Source: Alphaproteobacteria bacterium (GTDB lineage: Bacteria > Pseudomonadota > Gammaproteobacteria > JAGOUN01). Taken from it: a stretch of DNA of 64,000 bases. The notes below the pieces were generated by a model, which worked only from the letters and a program-made list of their open reading frames with translations, did no database searches and was not told the DNA's origin. The number at the start of each line of letters is the position of its first letter. Within the stretch, counting starts at the first letter, position 1. The stretch is from contig JAGKWX010000005.1 of assembly GCA_021151585.1 (NCBI GenBank), positions 1-64,000 on the forward strand, written 5' to 3'. The position numbers and the translations under genes are program-made. Positions 8,568 to 23,748 of the stretch are shown one piece after another.

Positions 8568-11500
8568 ATGATCTTAACTAAAATCAAACTTGCCGGATTT
8601 AAATCCTTTGTTGACGCGACCCCGATTCCTTTTCCCAGTCGTTTGGTTGGTATAGTCGGTCCAAATGGGTGCGGTAAATCCAATGTGATTGATGCAGTAC
8701 GTTGGGTGATGGGGGAAAGCGCTGCATCACGTTTGCGCGGCGAACAAGGTACAGATGTCATTTTCAACGGTTCTGGTGGTCGGCAGCCTTTAGGTCAGGC
8801 TTCTGTTGAACTTATTTTTGACAATAGTGATGCATCATTAGGTGGAGAATTCGCACAATATAGTGAAATTTCAATTCGTCGTGTTGTGGGGCGTGATTCT
8901 GTTTCGCATTATTTCTTAAATGGTACACGTTGTCGTCGAAAAGATATTTCTGATATTTTCTTAGGTACGGGCTTAGGGCCTAGAAGCTACGCTATTATTC
9001 AGCAAGGTATGATTTCACAACTGATTGAGGCGAAACCGGAAGAGTTGCGTGTTTTATTAGAAGAAGCTGCAGGTATTTCTAAATACAAAGAACGTCGTAA
9101 AGAAACAGAAACTCGTATTCGTGGTGCTCGTGAGAATTTGGAACGACTGCAAGATGTACGTTTAGAATTAGATAAGCAGCTGGCGACTCTCAAACGTCAA
9201 GCTTCAGCTGCGGAGAGATTTAAAGAATTGAAAGCAGAACAACGTCTAACAAAATCAGAGTTGTTTGCTTTGCGTTGGAAGGTTATTAATGAAAAAATAA
9301 ATACGCATCAGGAAAAGATTGTCGCGCAAGAAACACAATTAGCAGCAATGGTTGCTGATGTTCGTCATTTTGAAGCTCGCATTGAACAAACGCGGTTAAC
9401 GCATACTGAAGTCATTGATGTTTTTAATGAATGTCAAACTGAGTTTTACCGGAAAAATGCTGAATTAGGCAAGCTTGAGCAGGAAATCAAGCATCAGCAA
9501 GAGCGTTATCAACAATTATCACAAGATTTTGAACAAACTGAAAAGCAATGGCGTAGTTTGTTAACTACTATTGAGCGTGACCGTCAGCAAATTGAGCATT
9601 TACAGCAGGTTGCAGAAAATATAACACCAGAATTTGAATTAGCACATGAAACGAGTGAAAGTGCACAGCAAGAACTAGAGCTGGTGGAAGCAGCGCTGAC
9701 ACAGTGGCAAAACACATGGCAAGAATTTCGCGAAAAAATGTCGAGTGCTAGTAAAGCTGCAGAAGTTGAGCAAGCGCATATTCAACAATACGAACAACGC
9801 ATTGTTAATATTCAAAATAAAATTCAAAAACTTGAATTATCGTTGACGGACATTCATTTAATAAATTACGAAAATACTATTGCTTTACTAACAGAAGAAG
9901 TAGAACAGCAACGTGATACAGTGCAAGAAACTCAAGAATCTTTGGCGAAAAGTAAAGAGTCAACCCAAATTATTCAACAAAAATTGCGAGAATCTTCGAC
10001 TCAATTAGATCAAATTAAACATCAGCGTCAGAAGTTAGAAGGTCAACGAGTTTCATTAGATGTTTTACAAGCTGCAGCACTCCAAACTAATGATAAAACT
10101 ACGAAAAATTGGTTATCAGAGCAAGCTTTAATCGATAAAAAACGTTTAGCGCAATCCATGCAAGTTGATTCTGGCTGGGAGCACGCTGTTGAAACAGTGT
10201 TGGGCGATTTTCTGCAGTCAATCTGTATTGATGCCTCTACGCAGACGCATTATGCAAAAGAACTGGCAACGTTTAAGCAATCTAGTATAGCAATGCTGTC
10301 ATCCTATAACTCCTCAACTTTAAAAACATTGAAACTCGCTGAAAAAATTCAAAGTAATTATTTGCCAGAGATTGTTTATCATGTTTTTGCAGCAGAAACG
10401 TTGGAGCAAGCCTTGGCATTGCAGTCAACGCTTAAGCCGCATGAGTCTGTTATCACTAAAGATGGATTATGGTTAGGTAATTCTTGGATGCGTGTTGCTT
10501 ATGAGAAAAATGCTGCGCATGGTGTTTTAGAGAGAGAAAAAGAACTAAAAAATATTGAATTAGAAATTGAAAAATCTGAACTTTTGTTGGAGCAGCAGCA
10601 GAATCTTCACGAAGAATTGACAAATAATTTGCATAATCAGCAGGGATTAAGCGAAGAATTACAGCAGCGTTATCAATTGCTTGCTTCACGTTTATCCCAA
10701 AAAGAAGCAGATCTCAGTGTGCAAGAAAGATTGTTAAATCAATCTGCACTGCGGCGCGACACTATAACTCAGGAGATCACTGAAAATCAGGCTGAGATGC
10801 AGCAATTAAAAGATCAATTGTCACGTTCGCGCCATGCTTGGAATGAGGCATTAGAAAAACTATCGCAATGTGAATCCCAACAAGCAGTTTTAGAGGCACA
10901 AAGAGAAGAGAAGTCATTGTCTGTTCAGGATGCGCGCCAACACTACAATAGTGCGAAGCATGCATTTCATGAAGTGACAGTGAGAAAAAATATTACTGAA
11001 GTTGAATTGAAATCGCTTGAAAAAAATGTTGGGCAGTTGCAAGAGCAATTGTTAGCTATTGAAACTCGTAAACAACATTTAAGCGATTTATTATCTCAGG
11101 GCGATGACCCAATTTTACTCCTAGAGGAAAATAAAGAGCAATTAATTGAGGACTGCCTCAACGCCGAGCAACAACTAAATCAAGCCAGAGAAAAAGTAAA
11201 TGTTGTCGAAAATGAGCAGCGTGAATTAGAAAATAAATTGCGAGAAGCAGAACAAAACTCAGCAAGTACGCAATTAAGTATACAAAATATCCGTTTAGAA
11301 ATTGAAGGCTTAAGTGTCCGCAAACAAACTCTCGAGGAGCAATTACTAGAACTTGAGCAGCATGCTGAAACTATACTCAGTCAGTTGACGGAAGAAAAAA
11401 ACACTCAACAATTAGAGGAAAATTTACAACATATTGAGCGCCGTATTGAACGTCTAGGCCCAATTAATTTGGTTGCTATTGAAGAGTGCAAAGAAAAAGA

Positions 11501-12065
11501 AGAGCGTAAAGTTTATTATGATGCTCAGAATGCTGATTTGGAGCAAGCGTTAACTGCTTTAGAAGATGCTATGCAAAAAATTGATAAAGAAACTCGGGCT
11601 AAATTTAAGGAAACATTTGATGCAGTTAATAGCTCATTTACAGAATTATTTCCCAAGGTTTTCGGTGGTGGCAGGGCGTCATTAGAGCTAACTGAGTCCG
11701 ATGTATTAAATGCTGGGGTTGAAATGATAGCTCAACCACCTGGCAAGAAAAACAGCTCCATTCATTTGTTATCTGGTGGTGAAAAAACTATGGTGGCAAT
11801 CGCTCTAGTGTTTTCGATTTTCAAGTTAAATCCAGCGCCATTTTGTATGCTGGATGAGGTTGATGCGCCGTTAGACGATGCGAATGTTGTTCGTTTTAGT
11901 GAATTAGTTCGTGAGATGTCACAAAAAGTTCAGTTCATTGTTATTACACATAATAAAGTGACAATGGAGAAAATGCATCAGTTGATGGGTGTGACCATGA
12001 ATGAACCTGGAGTATCACGAATAGTTTCTGTAGATATTAAAGAGGCTGCAGAGTTAGTAGAATAA
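8568..12065 (+). CDS. smc: chromosome partition protein SMC
   Basis: A 1,165-residue SMC ATPase, the usual bacterial length, which organises and segregates the chromosome as a dimer with ScpA/ScpB. The N-terminal head has Walker A GPNGCGKSNV (K37). Two long coiled coils rich in Q/E/K/L flank a hinge around residues 500-640 (Q-V-D-S-G-W-E-H-A-V-E-T-V-L-G). The C-terminal head has the ABC signature LLSGGEKTMVAIAL and Walker B FCMLDEVDAPLDDAN. It is the first gene of the smc-zipA-ligA run, an order common in gammaproteobacteria that have SMC instead of MukB. Confidence 0.96.
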   Translation: MILTKIKLAGFKSFVDATPIPFPSRLVGIVGPNGCGKSNVIDAVRWVMGESAASRLRGEQGTDVIFNGSGGRQPLGQASVELIFDNSDASLGGEFAQYSEISIRRVVGRDSVSHYFLNGTRCRRKDISDIFLGTGLGPRSYAIIQQGMISQLIEAKPEELRVLLEEAAGISKYKERRKETETRIRGARENLERLQDVRLELDKQLATLKRQASAAERFKELKAEQRLTKSELFALRWKVINEKINTHQEKIVAQETQLAAMVADVRHFEARIEQTRLTHTEVIDVFNECQTEFYRKNAELGKLEQEIKHQQERYQQLSQDFEQTEKQWRSLLTTIERDRQQIEHLQQVAENITPEFELAHETSESAQQELELVEAALTQWQNTWQEFREKMSSASKAAEVEQAHIQQYEQRIVNIQNKIQKLELSLTDIHLINYENTIALLTEEVEQQRDTVQETQESLAKSKESTQIIQQKLRESSTQLDQIKHQRQKLEGQRVSLDVLQAAALQTNDKTTKNWLSEQALIDKKRLAQSMQVDSGWEHAVETVLGDFLQSICIDASTQTHYAKELATFKQSSIAMLSSYNSSTLKTLKLAEKIQSNYLPEIVYHVFAAETLEQALALQSTLKPHESVITKDGLWLGNSWMRVAYEKNAAHGVLEREKELKNIELEIEKSELLLEQQQNLHEELTNNLHNQQGLSEELQQRYQLLASRLSQKEADLSVQERLLNQSALRRDTITQEITENQAEMQQLKDQLSRSRHAWNEALEKLSQCESQQAVLEAQREEKSLSVQDARQHYNSAKHAFHEVTVRKNITEVELKSLEKNVGQLQEQLLAIETRKQHLSDLLSQGDDPILLLEENKEQLIEDCLNAEQQLNQAREKVNVVENEQRELENKLREAEQNSASTQLSIQNIRLEIEGLSVRKQTLEEQLLELEQHAETILSQLTEEKNTQQLEENLQHIERRIERLGPINLVAIEECKEKEERKVYYDAQNADLEQALTALEDAMQKIDKETRAKFKETFDAVNSSFTELFPKVFGGGRASLELTESDVLNAGVEMIAQPPGKKNSSIHLLSGGEKTMVAIALVFSIFKLNPAPFCMLDEVDAPLDDANVVRFSELVREMSQKVQFIVITHNKVTMEKMHQLMGVTMNEPGVSRIVSVDIKEAAELVE

Positions 12066-12115
12066 TATAACCGTTACTGTCATAGAAAGTTTTTATATAT
12101 TATTAGGAATTAACA

Positions 12116-14774
<2,659 letters not shown>

Positions 14775-14921
14775 GTTGTGGCTTCCATCTATCTATTACC
14801 CTCATTCACGTTAGGGTGGACTTGATTCTCTATTTTGTTTATCATTTTCATCGTTAAATAAGCTTAAATACATCATTTTTGATCAAAAAGCTCACGATTT
14901 TTACAAAACGTAGGAAAAAAT

Positions 14922-16088
14922 ATGAATTTACACGAATATCAAGCAAAACAATTGTTCCGAGAATATAAATTACCTACATCCGATGGCGTAGTCGCGGATA
15001 ATGTAGAGGCTGCGGTTGAAGCTATGCGTAGCTTAAAATCAGCTGAGGTTGTGGTAAAAGCGCAAGTACATGCTGGTGGTCGTGGTAAAGCAGGCGGTGT
15101 AAAACTTGTTCGTGACGAAGCATCATTGCGTGAAGTTTTCAATCGTTTGATTGGTACTAATTTAGTGACTTACCAGACAGACGCTCGTGGTCAGCCAGTG
15201 AATAAGATTTTAATTGAAAAAGCGTCAGATATTGCTCGTGAGTTGTATTTGGGTGCGGTAGTTGATCGCGCGACGCGAAGAGTCATTTTTATGGCTTCAA
15301 CAGAAGGTGGAGTGGAAATCGAGGAAGTTGCGGCAAAACACCCAGAAAAAATTCTAAAAGTTATTATGGATCCAGTTGTAGGCATTCAACCTTATCAATG
15401 CCGTGATGTTGCTTTCCAACTTGGGCTTAACGATGAACAGGTTAAGCAATTTACACATGTTATGATGAATTTAGGCAAATTATTTGTAGAAAAAGATTTT
15501 GCTTTATTAGAGATTAATCCATTAATTATCAAGACGGATGGCAACATTAGTTGTTTAGATGGCAAAATCGTTGTTGATGGTAATGCTTTATATCGTCAGC
15601 CACAAATTCGTGACATGTACGATCCAAGCCAAGAAGACTCACGTGAACAGCGTGCGCGTGAATGGGAATTAAACTATGTTGCGCTCGAAGGTGACATTGG
15701 TTGTATGGTCAATGGTGCTGGTCTTGCAATGGCTACAATGGATTTAGTGAAATTCCATGGTGGACAACCAGCAAACTTTTTGGACGTTGGTGGTGGTGCG
15801 ACTAAAGAGCGTGTAACCGAAGCGTTTAAGATTATTCTTTCCGACAAAAATGTTAAGGCAATTCTTGTAAATATTTTCGGTGGGATTGTACGTTGCGATT
15901 TAATTGCTGAAGGTATTTTAGCAGCTGTAAAAGAAGTGGGTATTTCAATTCCTGTCGTTGTTCGCCTTGAGGGTAATAATGCGGACTTAGGCGGTAAATT
16001 ATTAAACGAAAGTGGTTTAAATATTATTGCAGCGAAAAGTTTTGATGATGCAGCAATTCAAGTTGTTGCTGCAGCCAAGAAGGCCTAA
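14922..16088 (+). CDS. sucC: succinate-CoA ligase, beta subunit (ADP-forming)
   Basis: A 388-residue beta subunit of succinyl-CoA synthetase, the TCA-cycle enzyme that couples succinyl-CoA cleavage to ATP or GTP synthesis. The ATP-grasp domain starts with [12 protein letters not shown] and includes [18 protein letters not shown]. The C-terminal CoA-ligase domain has [12 protein letters not shown] and [10 protein letters not shown]. The length is exactly that of the family. It pairs with sucD 167 bp downstream. The unusually long gap between the two holds a REP-like palindrome. Confidence 0.96.
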   Translation: MNLHEYQAKQLFREYKLPTSDGVVADNVEAAVEAMRSLKSAEVVVKAQVHAGGRGKAGGVKLVRDEASLREVFNRLIGTNLVTYQTDARGQPVNKILIEKASDIARELYLGAVVDRATRRVIFMASTEGGVEIEEVAAKHPEKILKVIMDPVVGIQPYQCRDVAFQLGLNDEQVKQFTHVMMNLGKLFVEKDFALLEINPLIIKTDGNISCLDGKIVVDGNALYRQPQIRDMYDPSQEDSREQRAREWELNYVALEGDIGCMVNGAGLAMATMDLVKFHGGQPANFLDVGGGATKERVTEAFKIILSDKNVKAILVNIFGGIVRCDLIAEGILAAVKEVGISIPVVVRLEGNNADLGGKLLNESGLNIIAAKSFDDAAIQVVAAAKKA

Positions 16089-16150
16089 AAATATTGCGCA
16101 AGCAATAGCGAAGGGGTAGAGCTGAGGGCGTTTAAAAAGTTTTTTTACGC

Positions 16151-16195
16151 CTCCTCATCCGGCCTGTTGGCCATTTTCTCCTAGAAGGAGAAGAG
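16151..16195. repeat. REP-like double palindrome between sucC and sucD
   Basis: Two adjacent inverted repeats lie in the sucC-sucD gap: GGCCTGTTGGCC at 16161-16172, and a 7-bp perfect stem TTCTCCT/AGGAGAA around AGA at 16176-16192. They follow a CTCATCC lead. This lay-out (CTCATCC, a GGCC hairpin, then a TTCTCC hairpin) resembles dispersed REP/BIME-type elements of other proteobacteria. In a transcript it could stabilise the sucC mRNA 3' end or attenuate sucD. There is no T-run, so it is not a standard terminator. Confidence 0.6.
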
Positions 16196-16255
16196 CCTTG
16201 GTGGTGAATTTATCGCAGGTATATATAAACGATTTTTAAAAGAGGAAACGAATAA

Positions 16256-17134
16256 ATGAGCATTCTAATTAACAAACAAACCAAACTAATTTGCCAAGGC
16301 TTTACCGGCAAGCAAGGCACTCTACATTCACAAGGGGCGATCGATTACGGTACAAATTTTGTTGGTGGTGTTACGCCTGGTAAAGGCGGGCAAACGCATT
16401 TAGATCGACCAGTTTTTAATACGGTTAAAGACGCTGTTAAAGCAACAGGGGCTGATGCGACAATGATTTATGTTCCTGCAGCATATTGCAAAGATTCTAT
16501 TTTAGAAGCTGCAGAAGCAGGTATAAAAATTATCGCTTGTATTACAGAAGGTATTCCAACATTAGATATGCTGGAAGTGAAATATGTTTTACAAAATTCT
16601 TACCCTGATGTTGTAATGATTGGTCCAAATTGTCCGGGATTGATAACACCAGGTGAATGCAAAATGGGTATCATGCCTGGTCATATTCATTTGCCAGGAA
16701 AGGTTGGTATTGTTTCACGTTCTGGTACGTTGACCTATGAAGCGGTAAAACAAACTACCGAATTAGGTTTTGGTCAAACTACTTGCGTCGGTATTGGTGG
16801 CGATCCAATTCCAGGAAGTAATTTTATTGATATTTTAGCTCGCTTTGAACAAGATCCAGCGACACAAGCTATTGTTATGGTTGGTGAAATTGGAGGTACG
16901 GGTGAAGAGGAGGCTGCTGAATTCATTAAGCACAATATTACAAAACCAATGGTAGCTTATATTGCTGGAGTAACTGCTCCTGCAGGTAAACGTATGGGGC
17001 ACGCTGGCGCGATTATTTCTGGTGGAAAGGGAACAGCAGCAGAAAAATTTGCAGCTTTAGAAGCAGCGGGTGTTGCAACAACTAAAAACCCAGCTCAAAT
17101 TGGTCTACGATTGAAAGAAGTGACTGGTTGGTAA
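16256..17134 (+). CDS. sucD: succinate-CoA ligase, alpha subunit
   Basis: A 292-residue alpha subunit of succinyl-CoA synthetase. The CoA-binding Rossmann domain is visible ([20 protein letters not shown]). The ligase domain contains the phospho-accepting histidine H249 in [15 protein letters not shown]. Its start is preceded by AGAGGAAACGA, a good ribosome site. It works as a heteromer with SucC encoded just upstream. Confidence 0.96.
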   Translation: MSILINKQTKLICQGFTGKQGTLHSQGAIDYGTNFVGGVTPGKGGQTHLDRPVFNTVKDAVKATGADATMIYVPAAYCKDSILEAAEAGIKIIACITEGIPTLDMLEVKYVLQNSYPDVVMIGPNCPGLITPGECKMGIMPGHIHLPGKVGIVSRSGTLTYEAVKQTTELGFGQTTCVGIGGDPIPGSNFIDILARFEQDPATQAIVMVGEIGGTGEEEAAEFIKHNITKPMVAYIAGVTAPAGKRMGHAGAIISGGKGTAAEKFAALEAAGVATTKNPAQIGLRLKEVTGW

Positions 17135-17183
17135 GTTGATTTATTGACTTGCTATTTTCAGGTTGCATCAACAATAGCGACTG

Positions 17184-17210
17184 CACCCCTCTCCCTCTCG
17201 GAGCGGGGTG
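17184..17210. repeat. GC-rich hairpin downstream of sucD (REP-like)
   Basis: An imperfect palindrome with outer arms CACCCC and GGGGTG and an inner CTCC/GGAG pairing lies 50 bp after sucD. It is much richer in G+C than its surroundings. It is not followed by a T-run. It could be a REP-like element or an mRNA-stabilising structure at the end of the sucCD transcript. Confidence 0.45.
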
Positions 17211-17294
17211 TGGCTGTGCAAGTAATACGATTAATGCCCTCATTTCTAGTGTTCAATAGAGAAAATTTTTGCTTACTAAATGGAGTTAGAAAAA

Positions 17295-18959
17295 ATGTTG
17301 CTACCTGTTCGAATGCGTTTTTATCTTGTTTTTAGCCTTTTTGTTGTTATTATCGCTGCTTTATATCCATTTTGGCCTGGTGTTCTATGGTTAATTTTAT
17401 TTGTAGCTCCACTGTTTATTTTAGGTCTTTATGATATTTGCCAGAAGAAAAGTAACATATTGAGAAACTATCCCATCTGGGGCCATATACGTTATTTATT
17501 TTTATCAATTCGACCACAAATTCAGCAATATTTTATTGTTAATGATCAAGATGATCGTCCGTTCAATAAAGAAATGCGTGATTTAGTTGCCAATCGGGCT
17601 AACAAAACGCTCGATACTCTACCTTTTGGTACCCAATTAGATGTTGATAAGCCGGGTTATGAGTGGCTAAATCATTCTCTGCAGCCATGCGTTGCTAAAT
17701 CAAGTACTGCGCGTGTCTTTGTTGGTAACTCTCAATGTCGACAACCCTACCATGCTTCTCGCATCAATATTTCGGCCATGAGTTTTGGTGCGATTAGTCA
17801 GCATGCAATTCGTGCATTAAATCGTGGCGCCAAGATTGGCGGTTTTGCTCATAATACGGGTGAAGGTGGGTTAAGCGAGTACCATCTTGCTGAGGGCGGA
17901 GACATTATTTGGCAAATTGGAACAGGCTATTTTGGTTGTCGATATGAAGATGGAAGCTTTTGTGATGAGAAATTTGCTGAGCGAGCGAATGTAGACGCGG
18001 TAAAAATGATTGAAATTAAATTGTCGCAGGGTGCTAAACCTTCTGAAGGTGGTATTTTGCCTGGAATTAAAGTCACGGAAGAGATTGCCAGAGTAAGAGG
18101 CATCCCTGTTGGTAAAACATGTATATCTCCACCTGCGCATAGTGCTTTTCATACCCCTAAGGGCCTATTGCAGTTTGTGCAGCGTTTGCGTGAGTTATCA
18201 GGTGGCAAACCAATTGGGTTTAAATTATGTTTGGGTGTGCGTTCTGATTTCATGGCTATCTGCAAAGCTATGTTGGAATTAAAAATTTATCCTGATTTTA
18301 TTACTGTTGATGGCGCTGAGGGCGGCACAGGAGCTGCTCCTGTAGAATTCTCTGATCATGTAGGCACGCCATTAAATGATGCGTTGATTTTTGTGCATAA
18401 TTGTTTGGTAGGCACTGGTTTACGCCGTTACATTAAGATTATCGCTAGTGGTAAAGTAATCTCTGGTTTTGATGTGTTGTCTAAAATTGCATTAGGTGCT
18501 GACATGTGTAATACAGCGCGTGGCATGATGTTTGCTTTAGGGTGTGTGCAAGCAAGGCAATGCCATAGTAATCATTGTCCTACTGGTATTGCTACCCAGG
18601 ATCCTCGTAGAATGTTTGCGCTCAATATCGACGATAAAGCGCCAAAAGTTGCAAGTTTTCACGCGGCAACTATTAATAGTTTTTTAGCTATTTTAGGTGC
18701 TGCAGGTTTAGAGTATGCAGAGCATTTGACGCCAAAACATATTCATCGACGTCTTGCAGGCACACGAGAGGCAACTTACGATGTGTTATATTCCTATTTA
18801 TCAGAGCAAGCAATTTTGCGCGGCGAAGCTGCAAAAGACTATTTGATTGATTGGGCAGAAGCCAGTGCTGATCATTTTTCTGGCGTCATGCATTCAGATC
18901 AGTATATTGCCACTAAACCAATTTATATGCGCGAAGTTGATCCTAGAAGCTTGGTTTAG
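17295..18959 (+). CDS. FMN-binding glutamate synthase family protein
   Basis: A 554-residue protein with two N-terminal hydrophobic segments (YLVFSLFVVIIAALYPF and VLWLILFVAPLFILGLY) followed by a domain of the glutamate synthase large-subunit type (Glu_synthase, TIM barrel, FMN). Signatures include ISAMSFGAISQHAIRALNRG, NTGEGGLSEYH, TVDGAEGGTGAAP, and a cysteine cluster in CVQARQCHSNHCPTGIATQ that suggests a 3Fe-4S cluster. It lacks the glutaminase domain, so it is not a standard GltB. This stand-alone membrane-linked class is common, but its substrate is unknown. ATG 17295 is preferred over ATG 17280 because GGAG lies 9 bp upstream of it. Confidence 0.85.
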   Translation: MLLPVRMRFYLVFSLFVVIIAALYPFWPGVLWLILFVAPLFILGLYDICQKKSNILRNYPIWGHIRYLFLSIRPQIQQYFIVNDQDDRPFNKEMRDLVANRANKTLDTLPFGTQLDVDKPGYEWLNHSLQPCVAKSSTARVFVGNSQCRQPYHASRINISAMSFGAISQHAIRALNRGAKIGGFAHNTGEGGLSEYHLAEGGDIIWQIGTGYFGCRYEDGSFCDEKFAERANVDAVKMIEIKLSQGAKPSEGGILPGIKVTEEIARVRGIPVGKTCISPPAHSAFHTPKGLLQFVQRLRELSGGKPIGFKLCLGVRSDFMAICKAMLELKIYPDFITVDGAEGGTGAAPVEFSDHVGTPLNDALIFVHNCLVGTGLRRYIKIIASGKVISGFDVLSKIALGADMCNTARGMMFALGCVQARQCHSNHCPTGIATQDPRRMFALNIDDKAPKVASFHAATINSFLAILGAAGLEYAEHLTPKHIHRRLAGTREATYDVLYSYLSEQAILRGEAAKDYLIDWAEASADHFSGVMHSDQYIATKPIYMREVDPRSLV

Positions 18960-18979
18960 CGATTATTTAGCTGTTATAA

Positions 18980-21171
<2,192 letters not shown>

Positions 21172-21252
21172 AGTGAAATAATCATTGGCATCTCTGCAAT
21201 ATTTACATTAGAATTCGTTTTTTAATGAGGTTCAATAGGAGAGCACCAGATA

Positions 21253-22635
21253 ATGAGCACAACACCTGCTGATGGCTTGCACCGCGGTTTAAAAGCTCGG
21301 CATATCGAATTGATAGCCTTAGGTGGGATTATAGGATCATGCTATTTTCTTGGGACTGGCCAAGTAGTGGCTCAAGTTGGCCCTGCAGCTTGTCTTGCTT
21401 ATGTTCTTGGCGGCCTTATTGTTTACTTGACTATGTTGTGTATGGGCGAACTAGCCGTTGCTATTCCTATTTCTGGTTCCTTTATTACTTATGCTGCAGA
21501 TTATATTTCACCCAGTGTCGCTTGTGCTGCAGGGTGGACATATTGGCTTAACTGGGTTCTGTATATTCCTGCTGAATGTGTGGCCGGCGGCATTATCATG
21601 CAGGTATTTACAGGAGTTAGTGGTTATTTATGGGCTGTATGTTTTGGATTATTAATTACCTTTATTAATCTTTGCCGGGTTACTTTATTTGGTGAAATAG
21701 AATTTTGGTTAGCTATTATTAAAATCGCTGCTTTAATTGGATTTACGGTTCTTTCGATATTTATTTTTTTCGGCATGCTTAGGGGGCCGCAAGGTACTAG
21801 TTGGATAGGTGCTCATTATCTTTTTCAGCATGGTGGTTTCATCCCTAATGGTAATTTAAGTTTATTAACAGCGATGGTGTTGATGCTAGTCAATTACCAA
21901 GGGACTGAGATTGTTGGTATAGCTGCAGGTGAGTCTCAGCATCCCGAAATTACAATTCCTAAAGCGATTCGAGGCGTTACTCTTCGTATTTTATGCTTGT
22001 ATATTCTACCAGTATTTTGTTTAGTTTTGATTTTCCCATGGCAACAAGCAGGATTATCCAATTCAATTTTTGCTGACGCTTTAAACATGTATGGTTTAAA
22101 ATGGGCTGGAGCAGTTATTAGCTTTGTAACGCTTGCTGCGGCATTTTCATCGGCAAACTCAGGATTTTATAGTACCGTTCGTGCATTGCGCGGTCTGGCG
22201 ACCCATGGTATGGCTCCTCGCGGATTAACTAAACTAAATAGGCATTCAGTGCCACATAACGCCGTATTTATGACATTGATTGCGGTTTGGATGGTGTTGT
22301 TTTTGGGTTACTTTTTTTCTGAGTCGACATTTTATGTGGCATTACTATTGGTTTCTGGATTTACAGGTACTGTTTCATGGCTAGTGCTCTGCTGGGCGCA
22401 AATTTGTTTTCGTAAATATTGGTTAGCAGAAGGGCGTTCTTTATCAGATTTAAAATATAAAACACCCGGTTCACCATATACAGGTTATGTTGCAATTGTG
22501 CTAATGTTATTTGCACTTGTGATGCTAGCTTTTAACGAAGACCCAGCCTATCGCTCGGCGTTTATTATTGGAGTTAGCTGCGTTATTTCACCTATGATTG
22601 GCTATTGGTTGTTTATCCGAAAAAAGATACGCTAA
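21253..22635 (+). CDS. amino acid permease (APC superfamily, AAT type)
   Basis: A 460-residue polytopic inner-membrane transporter with about twelve hydrophobic segments. The N-terminal GLKARHIELIALGGIIGSCY stretch is the APC family consensus (G-G-x-I-G in TM1). The TM6-8 region with NYQGTEIVGIAAGES and IPKAIRGV also matches. The best-known relatives are proton-coupled amino acid importers such as LysP, AroP and CycA. The specificity is not assignable. It is monocistronic, with AATAGGAGAG before the start. Confidence 0.88.
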   Translation: MSTTPADGLHRGLKARHIELIALGGIIGSCYFLGTGQVVAQVGPAACLAYVLGGLIVYLTMLCMGELAVAIPISGSFITYAADYISPSVACAAGWTYWLNWVLYIPAECVAGGIIMQVFTGVSGYLWAVCFGLLITFINLCRVTLFGEIEFWLAIIKIAALIGFTVLSIFIFFGMLRGPQGTSWIGAHYLFQHGGFIPNGNLSLLTAMVLMLVNYQGTEIVGIAAGESQHPEITIPKAIRGVTLRILCLYILPVFCLVLIFPWQQAGLSNSIFADALNMYGLKWAGAVISFVTLAAAFSSANSGFYSTVRALRGLATHGMAPRGLTKLNRHSVPHNAVFMTLIAVWMVLFLGYFFSESTFYVALLLVSGFTGTVSWLVLCWAQICFRKYWLAEGRSLSDLKYKTPGSPYTGYVAIVLMLFALVMLAFNEDPAYRSAFIIGVSCVISPMIGYWLFIRKKIR

Positions 22636-22717
22636 CAAGAGAACGACAAGAAAAACTTCGAAAAGCTAGTGTTTCACTGATATTCAAAAAGATAGGCGCC
22701 GCTTGAGCGTAATTAGT

Positions 22718-22891
22718 TTATTTATTATTCAATAACAAGCGTTGATTTATGTTATTTTTTTCTTCGTCACTCATCGCATTCCAGGTAATTACTTCTATAT
22801 AGGTGCGTTGACAACCAAAACAAATCTCGTCACCAAAAGTTGTGCTGCATATACCAACGCAGGGCGAAGCTGTAAGTAATTTTTTATTCAT
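22718..22891 (-). CDS. DUF1289 family small Cys-rich protein
   Basis: A 57-residue protein read from ATG 22891 (an in-frame ATG at 22897 is an alternative). It opens with SPCVGICSTTFGDEICFGCQRT and continues into a conserved Ile-Glu-Val-Ile-x-W and M-S-x-E-E motif. This is the DUF1289 consensus: four cysteines in a C-x3-C...C-x2-C pattern that probably bind a metal or Fe-S centre, then W-x-x-M-S-D-E-E. The function is unknown. The family usually appears as small stand-alone genes like this one. Confidence 0.8.
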   Translation of the reverse strand: MNKKLLTASPCVGICSTTFGDEICFGCQRTYIEVITWNAMSDEEKNNINQRLLLNNK

Positions 22892-22936
22892 CGTCATTGT
22901 CTGACATTCCTGATATAGATAGTTCTTGAGGATTAA

Positions 22937-23494
22937 TTATTTTTTTCCGAGGATTCGATTGATTTCATTTCTATCAAAGGCGTCTGGGCTAAAATTCTCG
23001 TATTGTTCTATCGCTTCTTTATCTATTATTTCTAACAAAGAGTTTTTGTTATTTTCTGTTTTTTCTCTGCACCATGCGGCAATAAGATTATAGCAGTAAG
23101 CGCCACCACAATCTTCAATCAACATCCCCCCGATGCTATCTATACAAAAAGGGTAGGCAAAGGCATCGCTATAAGGAAGTTTTTTTTGTAATGTAATAGA
23201 AAAACTCCAGTCATCTCCAAAATCATAGGTATAATGCATTTTTTTCGTGTATTTAAATTCTGATGACAGTTTGACATTTTTTGCCAACCGAGCATTATCA
23301 TATCCATCACTAATCGGTGCAGCGTCACGATTCACATAAAATTCAAACAAATGGTAATCCGCTAAGCCAAATAATGTTTGAAGGGTTCTGTGTAATTTTA
23401 AAAATGTGGCAGTGGATTTGATCCAAATGACCCGCTCGATTCTAGGCTGAATGTCTTTCGCTGTTATTTTTAACTGATAAATTTCAGTGGTCAT
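22937..23494 (-). CDS. plasmid pRiA4b ORF-3 family protein
   Basis: A 185-residue protein matching the PRiA4_ORF3 family: YQLKITAKDIQPRIERVIWI at the N terminus, then a HRTLQTLFGLADYHLFEF region and the characteristic YTYDFGDDWSFSITL motif, followed by Y-P-x-C-I-D and E-D-C-G-G. The family is widespread on plasmids and IS-rich loci and has no established biochemical role. This copy is intact and marks the left border of the accessory patch that runs to about 30.6 kb. Confidence 0.82.
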   Translation of the reverse strand: MTTEIYQLKITAKDIQPRIERVIWIKSTATFLKLHRTLQTLFGLADYHLFEFYVNRDAAPISDGYDNARLAKNVKLSSEFKYTKKMHYTYDFGDDWSFSITLQKKLPYSDAFAYPFCIDSIGGMLIEDCGGAYCYNLIAAWCREKTENNKNSLLEIIDKEAIEQYENFSPDAFDRNEINRILGKK

Positions 23495-23549
23495 GATTTT
23501 TCCAATGGTTTTGCGTTGATATTATCATATTTTCAAGAACACGTGATAA

Positions 23550-23648
23550 TCATAATAAATTTTTGCTTTGCTTAATGGCGCTGGCGTGCTTATCAACTGT
23601 CGCTGCGACTAAGCCAAGGTGACCCAATACATCTATATCAATAGTATC
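23550..23648 (-). pseudogene. possible N-terminal remnant of an IS1634-type transposase
   Basis: The minus strand encodes DTIDIDVLGHLGLVAATVD and about a dozen further residues before a TGA. The I-D-x-L-G-H-L-G-L-V-A-A-T-x-D pattern resembles the N terminus (DUF4277-like) of IS1634-family transposases. No start codon is evident, and the rest of the transposase is missing. This is a weak call made from a short match by eye. Confidence 0.35.
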
Positions 23649-23710
23649 CTTGTGCTCAAATATTTTTTAAATACTTACAATCAATATAACGCAGATTTTA
23701 ATCGGTTTTT

Positions 23711-23748
23711 GGGTTAAATAAAATAGCAAAAGTTGATTAATTGATTTA
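23711..23748 (-). repeat. duplicated 3' flank, copy A (after the IS110 fragment)
   Basis: On the minus strand the bases around and after the IS110-fragment stop codon read ACCTAAAT, an AT-rich spacer, then CTTTTGCTATTTTATTT. A near-identical block occurs at 25634-25673 around the stop codon of the repeat-Smr gene, differing by a 4-base indel and a few substitutions. The reading frame of the IS110 fragment ends inside this block, so the block marks a recombination junction. Confidence 0.55.

Noticed and set aside
14808..14827. ACCCT/AGGGT inverted repeat after ligA as a terminator
   Set aside because: Five base pairs over a ten-base loop and no T-run; too weak to call.
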